From contig CAJUDT010000088.1 in the NCBI GenBank assembly GCA_910585415.1, positions 1 through 9,316 on the forward strand: 9,316 nucleotides of DNA. The letters are read 5' to 3'. Under the pieces are notes generated by a model. The model made no database searches. It saw only the letters and a program-made list of their open reading frames with translations, and was not told where the DNA came from. Source of the stretch: an uncultured Flavonifractor sp. (GTDB lineage Bacteria; Bacillota; Clostridia; Oscillospirales; Oscillospiraceae). Below, piece after piece: positions 1 through 6,832 of the stretch. Each line of letters begins with the position of its first letter. Position 1 is the first letter of the stretch. The position numbers and the translations under genes are program-made.

Positions 1-54
1 AGTAACCCGCCGGAGGCGGGACCAGCCAACGAAACGCAAAGTGGAACGAGGAAG
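1..54 (+). repeat. Intergenic hairpin repeat, copy 1
   Basis: The core CCCGCCGGAGGCGGG at 6-20 is a perfect 6-bp hairpin with a GGA loop, followed by ACCAG, AACGAA and a degenerate AGTGGAACGAGGAAG tail. Bases 1-25 are the exact reverse complement of 9272-9296, and AACGAAAC at 28-35 also matches there (9262-9269). A second, weaker direct copy begins about 59 bp downstream. It is non-coding and looks like a dispersed palindromic intergenic element. The left end may continue outside the window. Confidence 0.75.
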
Positions 55-62
55 GTGCACCA

Positions 63-118
63 AGCCCGCCGGAGGCAGAACCAGAAAACGAATCGCAGCG
101 AGTTCCGAGTAAGAGGCA
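63..118 (+). repeat. Intergenic repeat, copy 2 (degenerate)
   Basis: CCCGCCGGAGGC at 65-76 repeats bases 6-17 with a 59-bp period. It is followed by AGAACCAG, AACGAA, GCAGCGAGT and AAGAGGCAG, which align to copy 1 and to the inverted copy near 9241-9296. The right arm of the hairpin has changed (GGCAGA in place of GGCGGG), so this copy no longer folds as well. The rest of the stretch before mutS is C-rich and then A-rich. No convincing promoter was seen in it. Confidence 0.6.
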
Positions 119-184
119 GAAAAAACCGCCCCCACCCCCCAATAAAACACACAAAGCAAAAGAGAAAGAAAAAGGAGGCCCCCC

Positions 185-2797
185 ATGGCAGAATTAACCC
201 CCATGCGTAAACAGTATAAAGAAATGAAGGACCTCCACCCGGACTGTATTTTGTTTTTCCGCTTGGGGGATTTTTACGAAATGTTCGATGAGGACGCCCT
301 CCTGGTGTCGAAGGAGCTGGAGCTGACGCTAACCTCCCGTGACCGGAGCAAGCCCCAGGAAGAACGGACCCCCATGTGTGGCGTCCCCTACCACTCGGCT
401 GACGCCTATATCGCCCGCCTGATAGCCCGCGGCTACAAGGTGGCCATCTGCGAACAGATGGAGGACCCCGCTCAGGCCAAGGGCCTTGTGGGCCGGGAGA
501 TTATCCGCATTGTCACCCCCGGCACGGTCATTGACACATCCATGCTGGAGGAAGGCCGAAATAACTACCTCTGCGCCCTCTACCAGGACAGCCAGGGAAC
601 GGGTCTTTGCCTCTGCGACATCTCCACCGGAGCCTGTACCGCTGCGGCCTTCCCGCCCACCAGAGAGGGAGAGGAACACCTGATGAACGAGCTGGGCCGC
701 TTCTCCCCCAAAGAGGCAGTCCTCAGCGACGGGGCCAGCTCCAACGAAGCCTTGACGAAATTCCTCAGCCGTGCCCTGGAATGCCGCTGTGAAAACGGCG
801 GCGAGGCCCGGTTTCGCGCCGGTATGGCCGAAAGCCTCGCCCGGAAACAATTCAAAGAGGGGCTGGATGAGCTGCCCACCGAGAGCACCCATGCCCTCCA
901 GGCCGTGGGCGGACTGCTCAGCTACCTCTATGAGACGCAAAAGACCGACCTCTCCCACATTGCCGCTCTCCACTATATCGACCGGGGCCAATTCATGGAG
1001 CTGGACCTGACCGCCCGGCGGACCCTGGAGCTCACGGAGACCATGCGGGGCGGAGAAAAGCGAGGGAGCCTGCTGGGCGTACTGGACAAGACCCGCACAC
1101 CGATGGGACACCGGCTTATCCGCACTTGGATGGAACAGCCCTTGCTCTCCCCTGCCGCCATTGGCCGGCGGCTGTCCGCTGTGGCGGATTTTGTCAACGA
1201 CTCCATTGGCCGGGAAGAACTGATTCTCGCCCTGCGGGAGGTGGGAGACCTGGAGCGGCTCATTGGCCGCATCGTCTACGGAACCGCCGGGGGGCGGGAT
1301 TTGGCGGCCCTCTCCCGGGGTCTGAGCCGCCTGCCAGCCCTGCGGGAGGGGCTGAGTCCCTACACCGCTACCCTCCTGCGTACACTGGGGGAGGATTTGG
1401 ACGATTTGCCGGAGCTCCGGGACCTCATTGACCGGGCGATTATCGACGATCCCCCCTTCTCGGTACGGGAGGGCGGTATCATTCGGCCCGGCTTCCATAC
1501 TGAGGTGGACCGGCTGCGGGATATTATGGCCAACGGTAAAGGCATGGTGGCGGCGGTGGAGGCCAGGGAGAAGGAGCGCACCGGTATCAAGAGCTTGAAG
1601 GTGGGCTTCAACAAGGTCTTTGGCTACTACATTGAGGTATCCAAGTCTTACTACAGTCAGGTGCCTCAGGACTATGTCCGCAAGCAGACCTTGGCCAACT
1701 GTGAGCGGTACATCACCCAGGAATTGAAGGACACCGAACACACCATCCTCTCCGCCCAGGACCGGATTACCGCTCTGGAGTACGACCTCTTTTGTCAGGT
1801 CCGGGAGCAGACCGCCGCGCAGGTGGCGCGGATTCAGTGCTCTGCGGCGGCGGTGGGTCAGGTGGACGTACTGCTCTCCTTTGCGGCGGCGGCGGCGGAG
1901 TTCCACTACTGCCGGCCGGAGGTGGACCTCTCTGACGCCATTGAGATTGTGGAGGGGCGTCACCCTGTGGTGGAGCGGCGGCTGAAGAGCAGTCTCTTTG
2001 TCCCCAACGACACCCGGATGGACGGCGGGGACCATCTGGCCGCTATCATTACCGGGCCCAATATGGCGGGCAAGTCCACTTATATGCGGCAGGTGGCGCT
2101 GATTGTCCTGATGGCCCAGATGGGGTCCTTTGTTCCGGCGCGGACGGCGCGCATCGGTGTGGTGGACCGGGTCTTTACCCGGATTGGAGCCAGCGACGAC
2201 CTCTCCGCCGGACAGTCCACCTTTATGGTGGAAATGCGGGAGGTGGCGGAGCTGCTGAATCACGCCACCAGTAAGAGCCTTTTGATTCTGGATGAAATCG
2301 GCCGGGGGACTTCTACCTATGACGGTATGGCCATCGCTCGGGCTGTGGTGGAGCACTGCGCGGATAAGAAGCGCTTGGGGGCGAAGACCCTGTTTGCCAC
2401 CCATTACCACGAGCTCACCTGTCTGGAAGGACAGCTGGCGGGGGTGAAGAACTACAACATTGCCGCAAAAAAGCGGGGGGACACGGTGACCTTCCTGCGC
2501 AAGATTGTCCGGGGCGGGGCGGATGAGAGCTTCGGCGTGGAGGTGGCCAAGCTGGCCGGGGTGCCCGACCGGGTGGTGCAGCGGGCCCGGGAGATTTTGG
2601 AGGAGCTGGAGGCCGGGAGCCTTCCGCTGTCCCCTCCCCCGGGGGAGAGCTCTGGGGACGCCCCCCAGGGACAAGTCTCCCTGATGGACGTGGGGGGGCA
2701 GCGGGTTTTGGAACGGCTGCGGAGGATTGATGTGAACACCCTTACGCCCATTGAGGCGCTGAATGTGCTCTTTGAGCTGAAGAAGTGTGTGGAGTAA
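185..2797 (+). CDS. mutS: DNA mismatch repair protein MutS
   Basis: MutS recognises mispaired bases and small loops in new DNA and, as an ATP-dependent sliding clamp, recruits MutL. The 870 residues match the usual bacterial length. The N-terminal mismatch-binding domain has the Phe-x-Glu reader motif (F30-Y31-E32 in GDFYEMF). Connector, lever and clamp regions follow to about residue 560. The C-terminal ABC-type ATPase has Walker A GPNMAGKST at 624-632, signature ASDDLSAGQST, Walker B LILDE ending at D703-E704, and the FATHYHEL motif at 737-744. QVSLMD at 830-835 sits where other MutS proteins carry the beta-clamp binding peptide (E. coli QMSLL), and a short helical tail follows. The ATG is preceded by AAAGGAGG (171-178) at 6 nt. 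mutL lies 77 bp downstream, so the two are probably co-transcribed. No key residue is missing. Identity is certain from the motifs. Confidence 0.98.
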   Translation: MAELTPMRKQYKEMKDLHPDCILFFRLGDFYEMFDEDALLVSKELELTLTSRDRSKPQEERTPMCGVPYHSADAYIARLIARGYKVAICEQMEDPAQAKGLVGREIIRIVTPGTVIDTSMLEEGRNNYLCALYQDSQGTGLCLCDISTGACTAAAFPPTREGEEHLMNELGRFSPKEAVLSDGASSNEALTKFLSRALECRCENGGEARFRAGMAESLARKQFKEGLDELPTESTHALQAVGGLLSYLYETQKTDLSHIAALHYIDRGQFMELDLTARRTLELTETMRGGEKRGSLLGVLDKTRTPMGHRLIRTWMEQPLLSPAAIGRRLSAVADFVNDSIGREELILALREVGDLERLIGRIVYGTAGGRDLAALSRGLSRLPALREGLSPYTATLLRTLGEDLDDLPELRDLIDRAIIDDPPFSVREGGIIRPGFHTEVDRLRDIMANGKGMVAAVEAREKERTGIKSLKVGFNKVFGYYIEVSKSYYSQVPQDYVRKQTLANCERYITQELKDTEHTILSAQDRITALEYDLFCQVREQTAAQVARIQCSAAAVGQVDVLLSFAAAAAEFHYCRPEVDLSDAIEIVEGRHPVVERRLKSSLFVPNDTRMDGGDHLAAIITGPNMAGKSTYMRQVALIVLMAQMGSFVPARTARIGVVDRVFTRIGASDDLSAGQSTFMVEMREVAELLNHATSKSLLILDEIGRGTSTYDGMAIARAVVEHCADKKRLGAKTLFATHYHELTCLEGQLAGVKNYNIAAKKRGDTVTFLRKIVRGGADESFGVEVAKLAGVPDRVVQRAREILEELEAGSLPLSPPPGESSGDAPQGQVSLMDVGGQRVLERLRRIDVNTLTPIEALNVLFELKKCVE

Positions 2798-2798
2798 A

Positions 2799-2816
2799 CC
2801 CCCGGTCCGCCGGGGG
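2799..2816 (+). other. GC hairpin just after the mutS stop
   Basis: CCCCCGG and CCGGGGG form a perfect 7-bp stem around the loop TCCG, which in RNA fits the stable UNCG tetraloop class. It starts 2 nt after the mutS stop codon. There is no run of T after it, so it is unlikely to be an intrinsic terminator. It may protect the mutS mRNA end or weaken read-through into mutL; that role is inference. Confidence 0.5.
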
Positions 2817-2835
2817 CGGAGATGAGAAACAGAAT

Positions 2836-2851
2836 TGTTTCACGTGAAACA
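2836..2851. promoter_or_regulatory. parS: parS site (ParB/Spo0J binding palindrome)
   Basis: TGTTTCACGTGAAACA is a perfect 16-bp palindrome and matches the well-known bacterial parS consensus TGTTNCACGTGAAACA at every defined position. ParB (Spo0J) binds such sites, spreads along DNA and loads SMC for chromosome segregation. parS sites usually cluster around the replication origin. This one lies in the mutS-mutL gap, 9 bp ahead of the mutL ribosome-binding site. It is the only copy in the window. ParB occupancy here is inferred from the match alone. Confidence 0.85.
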
Positions 2852-2860
2852 CGAAGGAAG

Positions 2861-2868
2861 AAAGGAGG
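2861..2868 (+). promoter_or_regulatory. mutL ribosome-binding site, supports TTG start
   Basis: AAAGGAGG lies 6 nt before the TTG at 2875, the same sequence and spacing as at the mutS ATG. The encoded N-terminus (PHIQQLDPHVADLIAAGEVV) lines up with the usual start of MutL, so TTG is the start codon and translation is not initiated further inside. Confidence 0.85.
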
Positions 2869-2874
2869 CTCCCC

Positions 2875-5058
2875 TTGCCTCATATTCAACAACTGGACCC
2901 CCATGTAGCCGATTTGATTGCCGCCGGGGAGGTGGTGGAGCGCCCCGCCAGTGTGGTCAAAGAGCTCATGGAAAATGCCATTGACGCGGGGGCTGGGAGC
3001 GTCACCGTGGAGATTCAGCACGGGGGCATGACCTATATACGGGTTACGGACGACGGCTGCGGCATCTCCCCTGAGGAAGCGCCGGAGGCCTTCCTCCGCC
3101 ACGCCACCAGCAAGCTGCGCACCGAGTACGACTTGGAGGCCATTGGCACCCTGGGTTTTCGGGGAGAGGCCCTGGCGGCGATTTGTGCCGTGTCTCAGGT
3201 GGAGCTGCTCACCCGCGCCGAGGGGGAAGAGCTGGGGACCTGCCTCACCCTGGAGGGTGGGGAGGTTTGCAGTCAGGAGGAGGCCGGGTGCCCGAAGGGG
3301 ACCACCATTCTGGTACGGGACCTCTTCTTCAATACGCCCGCCCGGCTGAAATTTATGAAGAAGGACGCCGCTGAGGGGGCCGCGTGCTTTGCCGCCGTCC
3401 AGCGGACCGCCCTCTCTCACCCGGAGGTCAGCATCAAGTTTATCCGGGACGGGAAGCAGGAGCTGCTTACGCCGGGAGACGGGCTGCTGCAAAGCGCCCT
3501 GTACGCGGTCTTGGGGCGGGACATGGCGCTGGGGTTTACGCCGGTGAAGGGCTCCGGGGAGGAGATGTCGGTCAGCGGGTTTGTCTCCCTGCCTACCTGC
3601 TGCCGGGGGACGCGGGGGTATCAGTTCTTTTTCGTCAATGGACGGCATGTGAAGAGCAGGACGATGATGGCCGCGCTGGAGGAAGCGTATGCCAATCAAA
3701 AAATGGTGGGGAAATTTCCCGGCTGCGCGCTCCATCTGACCTGTAAGCTGAATGCCGTGGATGTGAACGTCCACCCCACCAAGCAGGAGGTCAAATTCGG
3801 CTCAGAACGGAAGGTCTTTGAGGCGGTGTATTATGCCGTCCGCGCCGCCCTGGAGGCCGACCACACCCGGCCCTCCGCCGAGGCGCTCCCCCGGCGGCAG
3901 GAGAAACACCCCGGCGGGGTACGCGGTGGGTTCCAGAATATGCACGCGGAGGATTTCCGCCAGCAGGCAGGAACGAGCGGAGGACTTCCGCTCCACGATT
4001 TCACCGCGCCCAGGGGCGCTGTGGCTGTGCCCAAGGGGGCGGGAAGGACTGCCGCGCCTGCGCCGTCGGAGGGATATCCCCTCCCCTCCCCTGCCGGGGC
4101 CTCTGGAGGTGCGCCGGATAGGCGGCGGGGACCGGAGCGGACGTGGGAAGCTGTACCAAAGGCGGAGCAGGCTGGGCTTCCGGTGCGGAAGGTTCCGGCG
4201 GAGCGGGATACGTTGGAAGGGGCGCGGGAGCTCCCTTCGGCTATGCTGAAGCGTGAGGACGGGATGTCCGGGCCGGTGGAGCTGGAACAGAGGGAATTGG
4301 AAGCTCCTTCGGCGGTGACAGGGCAGGATGGGGCGGTAGCTCGACCGGAAGCGTCGGGGGTTCGACTGGAAGCGCCGAAAGTCCGACCGGAAACGTCGGA
4401 GGTTCGGCCGGAAGCGGCGGAGGACAGTGGGGCGGAGGCACTGCCGCAGGAAACGGCGCTGGAGGAGGAAGAGCTTCCGGGTATGCCCCCTCCCCTTCCC
4501 TGGCGGATGGCGGGCGAGGTGCTCAATACCTATATCATCGTGGAACAGGGGGAGCATATCCTGTTCATCGACAAGCACGCCGCCCATGAACGGCTGAACT
4601 TCGACCGGCTCAAGGCGGAGGGGTTTCAGCCTATGGTTCAGGCGCTGCTGGCTCCGGTGGTGGTTACGCCTCCGCCGGAGGAAGGGGCCGCGCTGCTGGG
4701 GCAGCTGGAGCTGCTGAGGCAGTTCGGCTTTGAGGCGGAGGATTTCGGCGGGGGTTCCCTGCTGGTGCGGGCCGCGCCCGCCGGTGTGGAGGCCGGGGAG
4801 ATTGAGGCCGTATTGAACGAGCTGGGCAGCGGGCTGCTGTCCACCGGGCGGGCTGACCCGGAGGGGGCCAGAGATGCCCTCCTGCACACCATGGCCTGCA
4901 AGGCGGCGATTAAGGGGGGACAGAAAAATTCCCCGGAGGAGCTCCTGCGGGTGGTGCAGGCAGTTATGGACGGGACGGTGAAATACTGCCCCCACGGCCG
5001 GCCGGTGGCCATCGAGCTTACCAGGGGCCAGCTGGAAAAACGCTTCGGGAGAGCCTGA
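2875..5058 (+). CDS. mutL: DNA mismatch repair protein MutL (endonuclease type)
   Basis: MutL is recruited by mismatch-bound MutS and, in bacteria without MutH, nicks the new strand itself. The N-terminal GHKL ATPase shows E30 and N34 (motif I), D59-x-G-x-G (motif II), RHATSKL at 75-81, LGFRGEAL at 93-100, and K303 in VHPTK. A low-complexity linker rich in Pro, Glu, Ala and Arg runs from about residue 330 to 540 and includes four 7-residue repeats. The C-terminal dimerisation/nuclease domain has DKHAAHER at 566-573, ACKAAIK at 674-680 and CPHGRP at 705-710, the metal-binding set of MutL nucleases. Two positions differ from the classic DQHA-x2-E-x4-E motif: Gln is Lys567 and the last Glu is Asp577. 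At 727 residues it is about 100 longer than B. subtilis MutL, mainly in the linker. Start is TTG with a strong ribosome-binding site. Confidence 0.97.
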   Translation: MPHIQQLDPHVADLIAAGEVVERPASVVKELMENAIDAGAGSVTVEIQHGGMTYIRVTDDGCGISPEEAPEAFLRHATSKLRTEYDLEAIGTLGFRGEALAAICAVSQVELLTRAEGEELGTCLTLEGGEVCSQEEAGCPKGTTILVRDLFFNTPARLKFMKKDAAEGAACFAAVQRTALSHPEVSIKFIRDGKQELLTPGDGLLQSALYAVLGRDMALGFTPVKGSGEEMSVSGFVSLPTCCRGTRGYQFFFVNGRHVKSRTMMAALEEAYANQKMVGKFPGCALHLTCKLNAVDVNVHPTKQEVKFGSERKVFEAVYYAVRAALEADHTRPSAEALPRRQEKHPGGVRGGFQNMHAEDFRQQAGTSGGLPLHDFTAPRGAVAVPKGAGRTAAPAPSEGYPLPSPAGASGGAPDRRRGPERTWEAVPKAEQAGLPVRKVPAERDTLEGARELPSAMLKREDGMSGPVELEQRELEAPSAVTGQDGAVARPEASGVRLEAPKVRPETSEVRPEAAEDSGAEALPQETALEEEELPGMPPPLPWRMAGEVLNTYIIVEQGEHILFIDKHAAHERLNFDRLKAEGFQPMVQALLAPVVVTPPPEEGAALLGQLELLRQFGFEAEDFGGGSLLVRAAPAGVEAGEIEAVLNELGSGLLSTGRADPEGARDALLHTMACKAAIKGGQKNSPEELLRVVQAVMDGTVKYCPHGRPVAIELTRGQLEKRFGRA
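4342..4425 (+). repeat. Four tandem 21-bp repeats in the mutL linker
   Basis: Four in-frame 21-bp units encode RPEASGV, RLEAPKV, RPETSEV and RPEAAED (MutL residues 490-517). The units are imperfect but clearly related in DNA, each opening with a CGA/CGG codon, then CCG/CTG, then GAA. Being a multiple of three, copy-number change would keep the frame. They lie in the flexible linker between the ATPase and nuclease domains, where length variation is tolerated. Confidence 0.8.
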
Positions 5059-5114
5059 ACGTTTGTCCGGAATATTTTTGGACTCGACGGGAAACGACCG
5101 CTTTTTTACGGCAG

Positions 5115-5142
5115 TTGGTATATATTGGTATCATCCTACGAT
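5115..5142 (+). promoter_or_regulatory. Candidate sigma-A promoter for hfq
   Basis: TTGGTA (5115-5120) and TACGAT (5137-5142) are spaced by 16 bp in a locally AT-rich stretch between mutL and hfq, 21 bp before the hfq start. Both boxes deviate from TTGACA/TATAAT, so the call is tentative. It would let hfq be made independently of mutSL. Confidence 0.35.
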
Positions 5143-5162
5143 ATAGAAAGGGTGTGCTAATC

Positions 5163-5396
5163 ATGCAAAAAACCAATAATTTACAGGACCTGTTTCTTCT
5201 TCGGGCCCGCAAAAGCAAGGTGAACGTCACCATATTCCTCGTCAACGGGTATCAGCTCCGGGGGCAGATTGTGGGGTATGACTCCTTTGTGGTGGTACTT
5301 ATGACGGACAGCCGGCAGCAGGTGATTTATAAGCACGCAATCTCCACCATTGTGCCGGAACGGCCCCTTCCCCTGATTCCTGAGGAGGCGGGTTAG
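5163..5396 (+). CDS. hfq: RNA chaperone Hfq
   Basis: Hfq forms a hexameric Sm-like ring that binds small RNAs and mRNAs. The 77-residue product begins MQKTNNLQDLFL and has Gln8, the rim basic patch RARKSK at 14-19, the Sm1 strand region VNVTIFLVNGYQLRGQI with D40-S41-F42, and the Sm2 motif Y56-K57-H58-AISTIVP. These match the known proximal-face residues (E. coli Q8, F42, K56, H57). The C-terminal tail is short, as in most Gram-positive Hfq proteins. ATG 5163 is chosen because the alignment with Hfq starts there and GAAAGGG lies upstream at 10 nt. An in-frame TTG at 5115 would add 16 residues not typical of the family and lacks a ribosome-binding site. In many bacteria miaA sits directly before hfq; here mutL does, with a 104-bp gap. 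Confidence 0.96.
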   Translation: MQKTNNLQDLFLLRARKSKVNVTIFLVNGYQLRGQIVGYDSFVVVLMTDSRQQVIYKHAISTIVPERPLPLIPEEAG

Positions 5397-5448
5397 CCCT
5401 GGGGGCCAGTTTTGAAGGACAAGCATTTCTATGAAACCAAATCCGTGG

Positions 5449-5477
5449 TTGATTTTTGGCCGGAATTGCCGTAAAAT
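5449..5477 (+). promoter_or_regulatory. Sigma-A promoter ahead of the division cluster
   Basis: TTGATT (5449-5454) and TAAAAT (5472-5477) are separated by exactly 17 bp, close to the sigma-A consensus. The start point would fall near 5484, about 45 nt before the adaptor-protein ATG. A small inverted repeat, AACCA (5435-5439) and TGGTT (5446-5450), touches the -35 box. The promoter would drive the four-gene group 5529-8848. Confidence 0.6.
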
Positions 5478-5528
5478 AGAACAATCCTTATCCATCAGGA
5501 ACCGGTAAATTACCACAGAGGTCTTTTC

Positions 5529-6809
5529 ATGAAACAAGGAAGCGCTGTCATTCGCTCGATTACCCTGCTGCTGCTGGCGGCGGTACTGCTCTATTTGGGC
5601 GTGTCCGCGTGGAACAGCCTGCGGGTGCCCTTTTCCACCTTTCTCTCCTATAGCTGGTCGGTGGACGACACCGTGGAGTGTACCGGCTACGTGGTCCGGG
5701 AGGAAACGGTACTCACCGGCGGCAGCGGATTGGTGGATCTGCTCCCCAACGAGGGGGAAAAGGTGGCCAAGGGCGAGCTGGTGGCTATGATTTATCAGAG
5801 CGAGGCGGGATTGGACCGGCAGCAGGCCCATCAGTCCCTGCTTTTGGAGCGGGAACAGCTCCAATATGCCCTCCAGCACCTGGACGGCGGCGGGGATACC
5901 TCCCAGCTTAGTGAGCAGGTGGTAGAGAGTATTACGGACCTGCGGGCGTCGGTGGCCGCCGGGGAGCTGGGGCGGCTGGAGGAGCAGGCGATGGCCCTGC
6001 GCTTTCTGGTCTACCGTCGGGAGCTGACCTATGACAATGCCGACGCGGCGTCCTCTTTGGCCGAGTCCATTCAGAGCGTGGACCAGCAGCTCTCTTCCCT
6101 GCGCAGTCAGTCGGCACAGGATACCGCCGTGATTCAGGCGCAGGTTTCCGGCGTGTTCTCCGGACAGGCCGACGGCTATGAGGAAATTTTGAGGCCGGAG
6201 CTGCTGGAGGATATGAGCCTGTCGGAGTTCCGGGCCATTCGGGCCCAGCGGCCCCAGGCGCCCCCCGGGGCGGTGGGCAGGCTGATTACCAATTCCCGGT
6301 GGTACTTCGTCTGTCCCCTGGCCCGGGAGGATGCCGCCCGCCTCACCCAGGGGCGGACCGTGACCGTGCGCTTCTCCCTGGACTGGGCCGGAGAGGTGGA
6401 CATGACTGTGGAGCGCATCGGGGACGAGGAAAACGGACAGTGCTTGACGGTGCTTTCCACTGACCGCTATCTGTCCGACACTACCCTGCTGCGGGAGCAG
6501 ACCGTGGAGCTGGTATTTGACACCATTGGCGGCATTCGGGTGCCCAAAGCGGCCATTCGGGTGGGCGTACAGACCCAGACCGACCCGGATAGCGGGGAGA
6601 AAACACAGAAAAATGTCACCTGCGTCTATACCCTGGTGGGCTCTCAGGCGGAGCTCAAGCCAGTGGAGGTGCTGGTACAGCGGGATGACTACTGCCTGGT
6701 GGAGGGCATTTTGTCCGAGAGCGCCAACGAGGCCCGAAAAATCCTGCGGGCCGGGGATGAGATTATCGTCGCCGCCGAGGATTTGTTTGACGGGAAGGTC
6801 GTGCGCTGA
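5529..6809 (+). CDS. HlyD-like membrane-anchored adaptor protein
   Basis: This 426-residue protein looks like a membrane-fusion (HlyD-type) protein. Residues 1-9 carry basic residues, and a single hydrophobic segment at about 10-28 should anchor it with the bulk outside the cell. TGYVVREETVL and PNEGEKVAKGELVAMIY (about 52-89) resemble one half of a biotinyl-lipoyl-like domain. A helical, Gln/Leu/Glu-rich stretch (about 93-200) would be the coiled-coil hairpin. VSGVFSGQADGYE (206-218) would be the second lipoyl half. A beta-rich C-terminal part follows (about 258-426). Genes like it commonly precede ylmE and sepF in Clostridia, but I know of no assigned role, and no ABC pump or other export partner is nearby. 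AGAGG (5517-5521) lies 7 nt before the ATG. Only 23 bp separate it from ylmE, so it is probably the first gene of the operon. A division or envelope role is inference from context. Confidence 0.8.
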   Translation: MKQGSAVIRSITLLLLAAVLLYLGVSAWNSLRVPFSTFLSYSWSVDDTVECTGYVVREETVLTGGSGLVDLLPNEGEKVAKGELVAMIYQSEAGLDRQQAHQSLLLEREQLQYALQHLDGGGDTSQLSEQVVESITDLRASVAAGELGRLEEQAMALRFLVYRRELTYDNADAASSLAESIQSVDQQLSSLRSQSAQDTAVIQAQVSGVFSGQADGYEEILRPELLEDMSLSEFRAIRAQRPQAPPGAVGRLITNSRWYFVCPLAREDAARLTQGRTVTVRFSLDWAGEVDMTVERIGDEENGQCLTVLSTDRYLSDTTLLREQTVELVFDTIGGIRVPKAAIRVGVQTQTDPDSGEKTQKNVTCVYTLVGSQAELKPVEVLVQRDDYCLVEGILSESANEARKILRAGDEIIVAAEDLFDGKVVR

Positions 6810-6832
6810 GAGAGAAAAAAGGAGGAAACGGC

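Noticed and set aside
1..118. The repeat copies read as a CRISPR array
   Set aside because: The spacing of 59 bp, degenerate units, only two direct copies and homologous sequence between the cores do not fit repeat-spacer structure. No cas gene is present.
119..184. Promoter for mutS
   Set aside because: The stretch is C-rich and then A-rich, with no paired -35 and -10 boxes at a normal spacing. mutS may be transcribed from further upstream.
329..2674. 781-codon open frame on the minus strand opposite mutS
   Set aside because: It lies wholly antisense to a certain gene. The product is rich in Pro, His, Gly and Arg with no recognisable domain. Long antisense frames are expected in GC-rich coding DNA with biased third positions.
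2452..3774. 440-codon minus-strand open frame across the mutS-mutL junction
   Set aside because: It overlaps two well-supported genes and the parS site, has no family motif, and reads as a composition shadow.
3802..4995. 397-codon minus-strand open frame opposite mutL
   Set aside because: It is antisense to the mutL linker and nuclease domain, low complexity (Arg/Pro/Ser), and has no convincing ribosome-binding site.
5065..5106. Possible terminator after mutL
   Set aside because: GTCCGGA/TTTGGAC needs two G-U pairs and is not followed by a T run. The later TTTTTT (5102-5107) has only a 3-bp stem before it.
5115..5162. N-terminal extension of Hfq from TTG 5115
   Set aside because: There is no ribosome-binding site before it. 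Family similarity begins at Met 5163, and the extension overlaps the candidate promoter.
5399..5413. Possible terminator after hfq (CTGG-GGG-CCAG then TTTT)
   Set aside because: The stem is only 4 bp with a 3-nt loop and the T run is short. It is too weak to call without 3'-end data.
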